From the NCBI RefSeq assembly GCF_029844725.1, contig NZ_JAOCKJ010000001.1, positions 248,001-312,000 on the forward strand: a stretch of 64,000 nt of DNA, read 5' to 3'. This stretch comes from Pantoea sp. GD03673. GTDB taxonomy: Bacteria > Pseudomonadota > Gammaproteobacteria > Enterobacterales > Enterobacteriaceae. Of this stretch, positions 43,796 through 52,836 are shown piece after piece. Position 1 is the stretch's first letter. Each line of letters starts with the position of its first letter. The translations under genes were made by a program, and so were the position numbers. The notes under the pieces were generated by a model that was not told the origin of the DNA, ran no database searches, and saw only the letters and a program-made list of their open reading frames with translations.

Positions 43796-44443
43796 GTGGA
43801 TACCCTTCACTACATCATGGATAACTGGAGCACCCTGCTCACCCTGAGCTGGCAGCACAGCTGGCTGGTACTGGTCGCGGTCGGCCTGGCCATTGTCATT
43901 GGCGTGCCGCTCGGCATTTTGATTGTGCGCGTGAGATGGCTGGCAACGCCGATTCTGGGTATCGCCACCGTGGTGCTGACCATTCCGACCATTGCGCTGT
44001 TTGGTCTGATGATCCCACTGTTTTCGCTGATCGGTCAGGGCATCGGCGCGCTGCCCGCGATTACCGCCGTGTTTCTTTACTCACTACTGCCGATTGTCCG
44101 CAATACCCACACCGCGCTGGAGAATTTGCCAGGCGGCCTGCGTGAAGCGGGTCGCGGCATCGGTATGACCTTCTGGCAGCGTCTGCGCTGGGTTGAAATC
44201 CCGATGGCACTGCCGGTGATTTTCGGCGGCATCAGAACCGCCGTGGTAATGAACGTGGGCGTGATGGCGATTGCGGCCGTCATTGGCGCGGGCGGTCTGG
44301 GCCAGCTGCTGCTGGATGGGATCAGCGGCAGTGATATTCGTATGTTAATTGCCGGGGCATTGATGATTTGTCTGCTGGCTATTTTTCTTGACTGGCTGCT
44401 GCACCGTTTGCAGCAGGCGCTGACTCCAAAGGGGATTCGATAA
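43796..44443 (+). CDS. osmoprotectant ABC transporter permease (second)
   Basis: A 215-residue permease with five to six membrane segments. The EAA loop GRGIGMTFWQRLRWVEIPM is near 121-139 and AVIGAGGLGQLLLDGI near 161-176 is typical. It starts with GTG 43796, with AAGGAGGCACT as a strong Shine-Dalgarno. The stop overlaps the ATPase start (TAATG). It pairs with the first permease to form the transmembrane channel. Confidence 0.88.
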   Translation: MDTLHYIMDNWSTLLTLSWQHSWLVLVAVGLAIVIGVPLGILIVRVRWLATPILGIATVVLTIPTIALFGLMIPLFSLIGQGIGALPAITAVFLYSLLPIVRNTHTALENLPGGLREAGRGIGMTFWQRLRWVEIPMALPVIFGGIRTAVVMNVGVMAIAAVIGAGGLGQLLLDGISGSDIRMLIAGALMICLLAIFLDWLLHRLQQALTPKGIR

Positions 44444-45579
44444 TGATTACGCTGGAAAACCTGACGAAAACCTTTACCCAGAAAAACGGCACCACGAATA
44501 AAGCCGTCGATAACGTCAGCCTGCATGTGCCCGCCGGTGAGATGTGCGTGCTGCTCGGTCCCTCTGGCTGCGGGAAAACCACCACGCTGAAGATGATAAA
44601 CCGTCTGATCCCCGCCACCAGCGGCCGTATCCTGATTAATGGCGAAGACACCAGCACGCAGGACACCACCACTTTACGCCGCAACATTGGCTATGTGATC
44701 CAGCAGATCGGTCTGTTTCCTAACATGACCATTGAGGAGAACATTACCGTGGTGCCGCGCATGCTGGGCTGGAATAAAAAGCAGTGCCATGAGCGCGCCA
44801 CGGAGCTGATGAGCATGGTCGCGCTGGATCCTAAAAAGTTTCTGCACCGCTATCCGCGTGAGATGTCCGGCGGTCAGCAGCAGCGTATCGGCGTGATTCG
44901 TGCGCTGGCAGCAGATCCACCGGTATTGCTGATGGATGAGCCGTTTGGTGCTGTCGACCCGATTAACCGCGAAGTGATCCAGAACGAGTTCCTCGACATG
45001 CAGCGTCAGCTGAAGAAAACCGTCATGCTGGTCAGCCACGACATTGACGAGGCGCTGAAGCTGGGCGATCGCATCGCGGTGTTTGGTCAGGGTAAAATTG
45101 TGCAGTGTGCCAGCCCGGATGAACTGCTGGCGACCCCGGCGAATGAATTTGTCGGCTCGTTTGTGGGTCAGGACCGAACGCTCAAGCGCCTGTTACTGGT
45201 GCAGGCAGGCGATGTAACCGATCAACAGCCGACCATCACCGTGCGCCGCTCGACGCCGCTGGACGAAGCCTTTGGCACCATGGACGAGAACGATATGCGC
45301 TCCATTACCGTGGTCGACGAGGATGGTAAACCGCTGGGCTTCGTGAAGCGTCGTGAGGCGCGAAACGTCAGCGGCCGCTGCGAAGAGAAACTGCATACCT
45401 TTAAGGTGACCGGCAAAGCGGAAGAGAACCTGCGCGTGGTGCTGTCAAAACTCTATGAGCACAATACGGTCTGGATGCCGATTGTCGATGAAGAGGGTCG
45501 CTACAGCGGGGAGATTTCGCAGGATTATATTGCGGATTACCTCAGCTCAGGGCGCACCCGTCGTCGTCTGAATCCGTAA
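44443..45579 (+). CDS. osmoprotectant ABC transporter ATP-binding protein with CBS domains
   Basis: A 378-residue ATPase. Walker A GPSGCGKTTT is near 36-45, the signature MSGGQQQRIG near 136-145, Walker B VLLMDEPFGAVD near 158-169. The C-terminal 120 residues contain two CBS domains (ITVRRSTPLDEAF and ENLRVVLSKLYEHNTVWMPI), which in OpuA-like systems sense ionic strength or nucleotide. Fourth gene in the operon, start in TAATG after the second permease. From memory, Salmonella OsmU is ordered ATPase-permease-SBP-permease; here the ATPase is last. Confidence 0.9.
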   Translation: MITLENLTKTFTQKNGTTNKAVDNVSLHVPAGEMCVLLGPSGCGKTTTLKMINRLIPATSGRILINGEDTSTQDTTTLRRNIGYVIQQIGLFPNMTIEENITVVPRMLGWNKKQCHERATELMSMVALDPKKFLHRYPREMSGGQQQRIGVIRALAADPPVLLMDEPFGAVDPINREVIQNEFLDMQRQLKKTVMLVSHDIDEALKLGDRIAVFGQGKIVQCASPDELLATPANEFVGSFVGQDRTLKRLLLVQAGDVTDQQPTITVRRSTPLDEAFGTMDENDMRSITVVDEDGKPLGFVKRREARNVSGRCEEKLHTFKVTGKAEENLRVVLSKLYEHNTVWMPIVDEEGRYSGEISQDYIADYLSSGRTRRRLNP

Positions 45580-46023
45580 TTTTGTCACTTAAAAGGGTCT
45601 CTCAGGCCCTTTAAAATAGCTGGCAAACTTAAACTCTGATCAGTCTGGCAGCAACAAATAAGCTTAACGCGAAGGGAATGAGGTCAGAGGAGGAAAGCGT
45701 CCCGCGCCAGGACGGCGCGGGCCGAGCGTGCCCGGGATGGCGGCTTTTGCGACTTTCCGATCTGACCCTGTTCCCTGAGCAGGCTCGTTCTTAAAGCGAA
45801 TCAGTTTACTGGCTGTATCGGACCATTCTTTCTGGTGTTTCAGGTAATGGCTCAGGGAGCATACGCCCTCCGCAAATACGCAAAACCTGCTATCCCTGGC
45901 GGGCTCAGCGCGGGCCATCCCTGGCCGCTATGCTTTGCTACTGGCGTATGCTCCCATCGCTTTAACTTCTGTGTTGTCTGTAAGGACAACATCAGCCCTT
46001 CTGCATTTAACGGCTTATAGCTT
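45580..46023. other. intergenic with composite inverted-repeat element
   Basis: About 440 bp after the osmoprotectant operon. A weak terminator-like stem (AAAGGG 45593-45598 / CCCTTT 45608-45613) is followed by two hairpin modules at 45674-45775 and 45855-45955. A minus-strand reading frame (45664-45918) has no recognisable product and appears to be an accident of the repeat. Confidence 0.55.
45674..45955. repeat. composite palindromic element, likely dispersed repeat
   Basis: Module one: GGGAATGAGGTCAG (45674-45687) and CTGACCCTGTTCCC (45762-45775) are inverted with three mismatches and enclose a perfect hairpin CCCGCGCC-AGGAC-GGCGCGGG (45701-45721). Module two: GGGAGCATACGCC (45855-45867) and GGCGTATGCTCCC (45943-45955) are perfect 13-bp inverted repeats 75 bp apart, with the phrase ATCCCTGGC repeated inside. 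Such paired structured modules are typical of non-autonomous dispersed repeats. Confidence 0.5.
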
Positions 46024-47400
46024 TTAGCTCTCGGTGAGTGTTTCCGCCTCAACCTCGTCCACCGCAGGTGCCTCGTCTGGCAGCACCAGATTGAGCACAA
46101 TCGCCAGAATGCCGCCGGTTGTCACCGCATGACCAAATAAATTGTTAATCAGCGGCGGGCACTGTTTCAGCACCTCTGGCACCGCTTCCACACCCAGACC
46201 GATTCCGAATGAGATGGCGACAATCAGCATTTCGCGGCGGCCCAGTGGCGTCTGGGTCATGACGCGGATCCCGGCGGCGACTACGCTACCAAACATCACC
46301 ACTGTCGCCCCGCCCAGTACGGGCGGCGGGATCTGCTGCAGCAGCGAGCCAACATAAGGAAACAGTCCCAGCAGCGCGAGCATAATCCCCAGCAGCATGC
46401 CGACATAACGGCTGGCAACGCCGGTCATCTGGATAACGCCATTGTTCTGCGCAAATGTCGTGTTGGGAAAGGCAGAGAACATTGCGGCCAGCACGCAGCT
46501 CAGGCCGTCAGCAACAATGCCGCCCTGCAGCCGCTGCTGAAAAGGCTTGCCGGTAATTGGCTGTTGTGAAATCAGGCAGTTAGCGGTGAGGTCGCCGACG
46601 GCTTCAATCACCGCAATCACGGATACCAGCGCGATCGGCAGAAATATGGTCCAGTCAAAGGCGAAACCAAACCGGAAGAAGGCAGGCAGCACCAGCCAGC
46701 TGCTCTCCGGCGCGATCTTCAGTTGCAGATGGCCAGTTAAGGCTGCTGCAATGCATCCCACGGCAATGCCCGCTACCACCGCCACAAGCCGCGCCCAGCG
46801 GTTACGCGCGCGGTTCAGCGCCACAATCACCAGCAGCGTCAGCGCACCCAGCGCCAGATTTCCCGGTGAGCCAAAATCCGTGGCGTTGTGCCCGCCCGCC
46901 CAGTCAGTGATGCTCACTTTAATCAGGCTGATGCCTATCAGGGTAATAACCGTGCCGGTCACTACCGGCGTCAGCACTTTGCGCAGCGTACCGGCGCAGC
47001 GGCTGATCAGAACCGGGATCAGCGCTGCCACCAGATTGCAGCCAAACAGCATCGCCATAATCTCTTCCGGCGAACCGCCGCGCCCTTTCACCATCAGGCC
47101 ACCGGAGAGAATCACGCCCAGAAAAGCAAAGCTGGTGCCCTGTAAACAAATCATGCCCGCGCCAACGCCATAAAAGCGCCGGGCCTGCATAAACGTTCCT
47201 AAGCCGGAGACAAACAGCGACATGCTGATCAGATAAGGAATATAGGCCTGCAATCCCAGAACCGAACCAATAATCAGCGGTGGTGTAATAATCCCCACCA
47301 CGCTGGCCAGCAGATGTTGCAGCGCGGCAAAAAACGCCGGTACGGGGCCAATGCGGGCTTCAAGCCCATATAACAAACCTTTCTCGTGCGAGTGCGACAT
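46024..47400 (-). CDS. NCS2-family purine (xanthine/urate) permease
   Basis: A 458-residue symporter with 14 membrane segments of the nucleobase:cation symporter-2 family. QHLLASVVGIITPPLIIG near 28-45, LQGTSFAFLGVI near 85-96 and SAFPNTTFAQNNGVIQMTGV near 305-324 (the NxG/QNNG motif) are characteristic. The substrate is probably xanthine, urate or another purine (XanP/XanQ/UacT type), consistent with the purine-degradation genes in the window. A weaker sigma-54-like promoter lies upstream. ATG 47400 follows GGAGCACC. C-terminal tail is acidic. Confidence 0.88.
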   Translation of the reverse strand: MSHSHEKGLLYGLEARIGPVPAFFAALQHLLASVVGIITPPLIIGSVLGLQAYIPYLISMSLFVSGLGTFMQARRFYGVGAGMICLQGTSFAFLGVILSGGLMVKGRGGSPEEIMAMLFGCNLVAALIPVLISRCAGTLRKVLTPVVTGTVITLIGISLIKVSITDWAGGHNATDFGSPGNLALGALTLLVIVALNRARNRWARLVAVVAGIAVGCIAAALTGHLQLKIAPESSWLVLPAFFRFGFAFDWTIFLPIALVSVIAVIEAVGDLTANCLISQQPITGKPFQQRLQGGIVADGLSCVLAAMFSAFPNTTFAQNNGVIQMTGVASRYVGMLLGIMLALLGLFPYVGSLLQQIPPPVLGGATVVMFGSVVAAGIRVMTQTPLGRREMLIVAISFGIGLGVEAVPEVLKQCPPLINNLFGHAVTTGGILAIVLNLVLPDEAPAVDEVEAETLTES

Positions 47401-47436
47401 GGTGGTGCTCCGGCTCTGTGTGATAAGCGGAGTTAA

Positions 47437-47452
47437 TGCATTTTCTGCGCCA
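47437..47452 (-). promoter_or_regulatory. possible sigma-54 promoter of NCS2 permease
   Basis: On the minus strand TGGCGCAGAAAATGCA keeps the invariant GG and GC exactly ten bases apart but departs from consensus at two bases (G for A in TGGCAC; A for T in TTGC). Transcription would start about 26 bp before the ATG. Weaker than the hpxO and guaD promoters. Confidence 0.4.
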
Positions 47453-47580
47453 TGACGTCAGGGTTGGGTGATTTCCGTTCCAGGTCTTTCAATTCTAAAC
47501 AGAAATAATTACAGAGAGCCTGCGATGAGCCTGAAACTTTAGGCTCACCGCCGACTCAGATGACTTGTTTTGTTTCATAT

Positions 47581-48279
47581 TCAGGCGATCTTTGCACTCA
47601 CAGCGTGCATCGCATCCGGCTCAAGCAGGGAAATATCGATCCAGGATGTCAGATCGCGCTGTTCAGCGCGCGGCAGATAAGGCAGTTCGCCCAGCAGGGG
47701 CGCAGCAATTTTCTCGCGCAGAATTTCAATGATGTCGCTGTACTGTGCCAGTCCGGGATTGATGCGATTTGCAACCCAGCCGACCAGAGGCAGTCCGTCC
47801 AGTGCTATCGCCTCTGCCGTCAGCAGAGCATGACTGATACAGCCCGCCTGGATGCCAACCACCAACACCACCGGCAGTTGCTGCTCAACAACCCAGCAGG
47901 AAAGCGAACGGCCATCGTTCATCAAACTACGCCAGCCGCCGGTGCCCTCGACGACCACGCGATCGGCCTGCTGCGTCAGGCTGGTTAAGCCCCGGGTCAG
48001 CAAGGCGTAATCGATAATCTGGCTCGGATGGGTGCAGATCTCCTCTTCCTGGAAGACCAGTGGATTGATCGCCTGATAAGCCAGGTCGATGGATGAGGCG
48101 CTTTGCAGAACCTGTGCATCTTTGTTACGCAGGCCATCAGCGGTTTTGACGGCACAGCGTGCGACGGGTTTATAGCCGACGGCACTGTATCCGGACTGGA
48201 TAAAACGTTGTAACAGCGCACGTGACACCACCGTTTTACCCACTGCGGTGTCGGTGCCGGTAACAAATAGTCTGTTCAC
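47581..48279 (-). CDS. bioD2: dethiobiotin synthetase paralogue BioD2 (YnfK)
   Basis: A 232-residue ATP-dependent carboxylase-like enzyme. Walker-type FVTGTDTAVGKTVVSRAL (residues 5-22) and VVVEGTGGWRSLM near 108-120 are the DTBS motifs. It matches E. coli YnfK, a second dethiobiotin synthetase. The start is GTG 48279, with AGGAGAAGTGA upstream. It follows mlc as in E. coli (mlc-ynfK). No other bio genes are nearby. Confidence 0.9.
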   Translation of the reverse strand: MNRLFVTGTDTAVGKTVVSRALLQRFIQSGYSAVGYKPVARCAVKTADGLRNKDAQVLQSASSIDLAYQAINPLVFQEEEICTHPSQIIDYALLTRGLTSLTQQADRVVVEGTGGWRSLMNDGRSLSCWVVEQQLPVVLVVGIQAGCISHALLTAEAIALDGLPLVGWVANRINPGLAQYSDIIEILREKIAAPLLGELPYLPRAEQRDLTSWIDISLLEPDAMHAVSAKIA

Positions 48280-48391
48280 TCACTTCTCCTCTCGAACCGT
48301 TGCGGTTAATCGGTGATTAACCTTTCTGCGAATCGGCATTTTAAGGAATGGAGGATGAGAATGGATTGCGTTAGCGCAAGTTAAGGCCTGC

Positions 48392-49609
48392 TTAACCTTG
48401 TAACAGTTTGACTAACAGGTGTCCGTTATAGAGCGCGTCTTTGATCAGCGCGGCACCGCCCAGCGTTCCCGGCTCGCTGAATTCAGTGGGTGCCAGCTGG
48501 ATGCCCGCACTGTAGGCAGGCAGTGACTGCTGCAGAATGGTATTGCTCACCGCCGGGAAGAGCACATCTGCGGCGGCGTTCAGAGGTGAACCGATAAGAA
48601 TATGTTGTGGATTGAAGATGTTGACCATCATAGCCAGAATCCGTCCGGCGTGATGTCCGACGCTGGCAATGGTGTCGCGGGCCAGGCGATCGCCCGACTG
48701 CGCGGCCGCACACAGGGACTCCAGCGTCAGCGGCTGATTATTGAGCAGGCTGTCGGGCTGGGCAGGCAGACGCTGCGCCGCCAGCGCCAGCAGGCTGCCG
48801 GTGCTTGCGACCGTTTCAAGACAGCCATGATTTCCGCAATAGCACTGCTGACCATAAGGGTCGATCTGCGTATGGCCGATCTCAACCAGCGCCCGGCCAC
48901 TTTTATGCAGCAGCTGACCACCACTGATAACGCCCGCCCCCACGGTTTCATCAATCACAATCTGAATAACGTCCTGCGCACCACGCGAGGCACCAAACAG
49001 CGACTCCGCCAGCGTCCAGGCTGAAATATCGTGCTGCACAAACACCGGTAAGCCGGTTCGCGCCGCCAGCGCATCGCCCAGCGGCATATCGCGGACCTGA
49101 TAGCCCGGCAACCGATGCACCACGCCTGACGCAGCGTTGATCAATCCCGGAAGCGTAATGGCGATGGCCGTGAGACGTTCCAGCTTCTTCTGATGACGGA
49201 TAAAGAAAGCATCAACCTGTTCAATCAGCGAAGTCAGTAAGGGCTGAGCGGACTCATCAGGCAGCGGCAGGCTCTCTTCTGCCAGCTCACGGCTGCTGAG
49301 ATCGCGTAGCGTAAAGGTCATCGCGCCGCGATGCAGACGAATCGCCAGATAGTGCCAGGCATCGGTATCCAGTATCAGTCCAATCGCCGGACGGCCCCGG
49401 CTGCCGGGATCCTGAAACTCGGTCTCCTGCACCAGATGCGCGTCCAGCATTTCACGCACAATTTTGGTAATGCTGGCCGGAGCAAGCTGGGCACGGCGGG
49501 AAAGTTCGATACGCGAAATGGGACCGTAATGGTCAATTAAACGATATACGACACCTGCATTGGTCTGCTTGATCTGGTCGATATGGCCATGTTGACTGTC
49601 CGGATTCAC
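48392..49609 (-). CDS. mlc: global glucose-responsive repressor Mlc (ROK family)
   Basis: A 405-residue ROK regulator. The start VNPDSQHGHIDQIKQTNAGV matches E. coli Mlc, followed by HTH SRIELSRRAQLAPASITKIV near residue 33-52, and the Zn site EIGHTQIDPYGQQCYCGNHG near 245-264 with three Cys and His. The C-terminus ends LVKLLQG as usual. Mlc represses ptsG, manXYZ and malT until the glucose PTS protein EIICB titrates it. GTG 49609 with GGAGCAGG is the start; a longer frame has no site. Order ynfK-mlc-ynfL-ynfM agrees with E. coli. Confidence 0.95.
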   Translation of the reverse strand: MNPDSQHGHIDQIKQTNAGVVYRLIDHYGPISRIELSRRAQLAPASITKIVREMLDAHLVQETEFQDPGSRGRPAIGLILDTDAWHYLAIRLHRGAMTFTLRDLSSRELAEESLPLPDESAQPLLTSLIEQVDAFFIRHQKKLERLTAIAITLPGLINAASGVVHRLPGYQVRDMPLGDALAARTGLPVFVQHDISAWTLAESLFGASRGAQDVIQIVIDETVGAGVISGGQLLHKSGRALVEIGHTQIDPYGQQCYCGNHGCLETVASTGSLLALAAQRLPAQPDSLLNNQPLTLESLCAAAQSGDRLARDTIASVGHHAGRILAMMVNIFNPQHILIGSPLNAAADVLFPAVSNTILQQSLPAYSAGIQLAPTEFSEPGTLGGAALIKDALYNGHLLVKLLQG

Positions 49610-49739
49610 AACCCTGCTCCCGGTTATTTTCGCGCTTCTAAATAAACATGCGCTATGGTGAGGCAGATCAGGCGACAGCGTCAAATATTTGATTAGAAAT
49701 GTGATTTATCGCACAGATTGACGTCGTGTCACGCCTGCT

Positions 49740-50633
49740 TCAGGCCCGGTTTTCCCGCAGTAACGCCATCATATTCTCCATCTGCGCATTCATTTCGCGT
49801 CCGGCTGACCACACCAGCCACAGCTCTGAAACCGCATCCTCTTCCGATAATGGCAGCCAGACCAGATTGGCCAGCCGCGCCCGGCGGAATGAGGCGGGCA
49901 GAATGGAAACCCCTAAACCGGTTGCCACCAGACCCAGGATGGTCATCGCCTCACCCACTTCCTGTGTGATGTAGGGCTTGATGTGGTAACGGTGCAGCAG
50001 CGCCAGAATGTCGCTGTAGAGCGCGGTTCCGCCCTGCGGATCGAAAAACACAAAAGGCTCAGCGGCCAGCGCAGTCACAGAGATAGTGTCAGCATCTGCC
50101 AGCGGATGCGCCTTATGCACCACGGCATAAAGCGGCTCGCTCAGCAGCAGCTGATGACGCAGGTCAGCGGGCAGCGGCGTATTGCGCATCACACCCAGAT
50201 CGAGCCGTCCGTCATGCAACGGTGCCAGTTGCTGACGGGTGTTAATCTCCTGCATCTGAATATGGACCTGCGGCCAGCGCTGGCGGAACCGGAAGAGCGC
50301 ATCAGACACGACAGCGGTAAACGGCGCTGATGAGGTAAAGCCGATGCGCAACTCGCCCTCTTCGCCACGATGCAGCCGGGCGGCGCGATCGGCCGCCTGC
50401 TCAACCTGCAACAGTATCGTGCGGGCATCATTCAGCAGCTGCTCTCCGGCAGCGGTGAGCTGCACGCTGCGGTTGGTGCGATTAAACAGCCTTGCGCCGG
50501 TCTCCGCTTCCAGCTGAATAATTTGCTGGCTGAGCGGCGGCTGGGAAATATTGAGACGCTGGGCTGCCCGCCCGAAATGGAGCTCCTCTGCGACCGCAAT
50601 GAAGTAGCGCAGATGACGCAGTTCAATATTCAT
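49740..50633 (-). CDS. ynfL: LysR-family regulator YnfL
   Basis: A 297-residue LysR protein. RHLRYFIAVAEELHFGRAAQ then LNISQPPLSQQIIQLEAETG near residues 6-45 is the helix-turn-helix, and the effector domain follows (GELRIGFTSSAPFTAVVSD near 93). It is divergent from the MFS gene ynfM, its likely target, with 94 bp between. Its effector is unknown. The arrangement matches E. coli ynfL-ynfM. Confidence 0.9.
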   Translation of the reverse strand: MNIELRHLRYFIAVAEELHFGRAAQRLNISQPPLSQQIIQLEAETGARLFNRTNRSVQLTAAGEQLLNDARTILLQVEQAADRAARLHRGEEGELRIGFTSSAPFTAVVSDALFRFRQRWPQVHIQMQEINTRQQLAPLHDGRLDLGVMRNTPLPADLRHQLLLSEPLYAVVHKAHPLADADTISVTALAAEPFVFFDPQGGTALYSDILALLHRYHIKPYITQEVGEAMTILGLVATGLGVSILPASFRRARLANLVWLPLSEEDAVSELWLVWSAGREMNAQMENMMALLRENRA

Positions 50634-50727
50634 ATCTTAAACGTCTTATTTGAGATTATTAATATATTAGACAGCATAATGCCGCTTTCCTAAGCTGACG
50701 ACTGGTTTCTGACTTTAAGGAAGATGT

Positions 50728-51978
50728 GTGAGTCGCTCAATACAGGCAACCGTGGATGAGAAAACGGTATCTGAACCGCAAGTCTCTGTTGCTGCTGAAA
50801 GTTATATCCGGCGGGGAACGCCACAGTTTATGCGCGTCACGCTGGCGCTTTTCTCTGCGGGTCTGGCGACGTTTGCCCTGCTTTACTGCGTGCAGCCGAT
50901 TCTGCCGGTGCTGTCACAGCAGTTCGGCGTTTCTCCGGCAACCAGCAGCCTGTCGCTCTCTATCTCAACCGGCCTGATGGCACTGGGCCTGCTGGTGACC
51001 GGGCCGCTCTCTGATGCTATCGGGCGAAAATCGGTAATGGTGACGGCGCTGATGCTGGCGGCCATCTGCACGCTGATCTCAGCGACCATGACCAGCTGGC
51101 ACGGCATTCTGATTATGCGGGCGCTGATGGGCATGTCGCTCAGCGGTGTGGCGGCGGTGGGGATGACCTACCTCAGTGAGGAGATGGATGCGCGGGTCGT
51201 CGCCTTTTCAATGGGGTTGTACATCAGCGGTAATTCGATTGGCGGGATGAGCGGGCGTCTGCTGAGCGGTGTCCTGACCGACCTCTTCTCCTGGCGAATC
51301 GCTGTGGCAGTGATCGGCTGTTTTTCACTGGCCTCAGCGCTGATGTTCTGGAAGATCCTGCCTGCCTCGCGCCATTTCCGGCCTATCACGCTGCGTCCGC
51401 GTAATCTGCTGATTAACTTCCGGCTGCACTGGCGCGATCCGGGTCTGCCGTGGCTGTTTGCCGAAGGCTTCCTGCTGATGGGTGCCTTCGTTACCCTGTT
51501 TAACTATATTGGCTATCGGTTGCTGGATGCGCCCTGGCATCTCAGTCAGGCCGTGGTGGGTCTGTTGTCGGTGGTCTACCTCACCGGCTCCTGGAGTTCA
51601 CCTAAAGCGGGTGCGCTGACCGGTCGCCTGGGACGCGGGCCGGTGATGCTGGGCGCTACAGCCATCATGCTGCTGGGTTTGCTGGTCACGGCATTTAACT
51701 CGCTGTGGCTGATTCTGCCCGGCATGATGCTGTTCACCGCCGGTTTTTTTGCTGCCCATGCGGTCGCCAGCGGCTGGATTGGTCCCCGTGCGCGCAGGGC
51801 GCGTGGTCAGGCTTCGTCGCTCTATCTGTTCAGCTACTACGTGGGTTCAAGCGTGGCGGGCACGCTGGGCGGTCTGTTCTGGCATAACTTTGGCTGGTGC
51901 GGAATTACGCTGTTTATCAGCGTCCTTCTGGTCCTGGCGCTGCTGGTTGCCTGGCGTCTTCACAGCAGAAAGCTTTGA
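50728..51978 (+). CDS. ynfM: MFS transporter YnfM
   Basis: A 416-residue major facilitator with 12 membrane segments. Motif A LSDAIGRKSVMVTALML and TFALLYCVQPILPVLSQQFG are typical of YnfM/arabinose-efflux-type carriers. It starts with GTG 50728 (AAGGAAGAT upstream). It faces the LysR gene ynfL. Substrate unknown; E. coli YnfM is implicated in arabinose or acid-related efflux. Confidence 0.9.
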   Translation: MSRSIQATVDEKTVSEPQVSVAAESYIRRGTPQFMRVTLALFSAGLATFALLYCVQPILPVLSQQFGVSPATSSLSLSISTGLMALGLLVTGPLSDAIGRKSVMVTALMLAAICTLISATMTSWHGILIMRALMGMSLSGVAAVGMTYLSEEMDARVVAFSMGLYISGNSIGGMSGRLLSGVLTDLFSWRIAVAVIGCFSLASALMFWKILPASRHFRPITLRPRNLLINFRLHWRDPGLPWLFAEGFLLMGAFVTLFNYIGYRLLDAPWHLSQAVVGLLSVVYLTGSWSSPKAGALTGRLGRGPVMLGATAIMLLGLLVTAFNSLWLILPGMMLFTAGFFAAHAVASGWIGPRARRARGQASSLYLFSYYVGSSVAGTLGGLFWHNFGWCGITLFISVLLVLALLVAWRLHSRKL

Positions 51979-52145
51979 CAGGATGTTTCTTGCCAGGCCC
52001 CGCTCTTTCCGGCGGGCCTGGCGGCTTCTCACGCTGTCTGTCCCCTTCCGATCCAGAGCAAACAAAGCGTGCGTTTCCCGCTATAATCCTTTTTATTGTC
52101 ATAATTCATCTGCTTTGCCTTTTAACACGGCAACAAGGACCGCCT

Positions 52146-52406
52146 GTGGCTCTCTACTATTACGTTAATAAACAATCGGGATATAACGACAACCATGTGG
52201 TGCATGCCGCAGGCTGCCCTCATCTTCCCGACATGGATAACCGACTGTTTCTGGGCAGTTTTTACCATGTGAACGCCGCCATTCTGCAGGCAAAAAAATA
52301 TTATGCGGGTGCCATCGGCTGCGAAAACTGCTGTCCGCTTAATAACAGCGATCCGCAGGCCAGTCAGCTCAGCGTGGCCCTGAAACATACACCGCCACCG
52401 CGCTAA
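52146..52406 (+). CDS. conserved small protein of unknown function
   Basis: An 86-residue protein starting ALYYYVNKQSGYNDNHVVHA, with paired Cys (GCPHLP and IGCENCCPLNN) that suggest a metal or disulphide site. No signal peptide. GTG 52146 follows GGACCGCCT, and codons upstream in the same frame do not look coding. It lies between ynfM and sotB. I do not recognise a named family. Confidence 0.65.
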   Translation: MALYYYVNKQSGYNDNHVVHAAGCPHLPDMDNRLFLGSFYHVNAAILQAKKYYAGAIGCENCCPLNNSDPQASQLSVALKHTPPPR

Positions 52407-52836
52407 TCCACCCCGGCAGGCCCTGGATGAAAACCGTTACCGCTGCGACTTAAGCATTTCAGCGGACTGCCATTTACCTGGTTCGGCTTAGGGCTGTGTA
52501 CATGCCTGAGCCGGGCGTTGATCAGACAGACCGTCTGTTTGACGGGCATGAAACGCTGACAGCGCTGGCTGTCAGGGCTGCATGCTGCACCTTCTCATCT
52601 TTGACGGTTTAATAAGAACACCCTGCTGAACAGGGTGCCTGCACGTTGTCGCGGTTGATAACGTCAGGCTATCGCTCTGCAGGGAAGTGATAATAAAAAA
52701 TCAGCATTAAAAGGCATTTATAAGGTTTCGCTTCCCGCTTTATTCACTACAATGGTCTGTAATTTGTGACGCAGGTCACTTTCGCTGGATGTGTCTGCCA
52801 CATCCGATTTCGCTGTGCTGACTGATTTGACGCCTC
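52407..52836. other. intergenic with hairpins upstream of sotB
   Basis: About 430 bp without a gene. It contains CTGACAG-CTGTCAG (near 52556-52573) and CACCCTG-CAGGGTG (52619-52637) hairpins without T tracts, and the sotB promoter region, which is AT-rich near 52690-52720. Nothing else is recognised. Confidence 0.4.

Noticed and set aside
45664-45918. A minus-strand 84-codon frame
   Set aside because: It covers the composite hairpin element and is better explained as read-through of a structured repeat.
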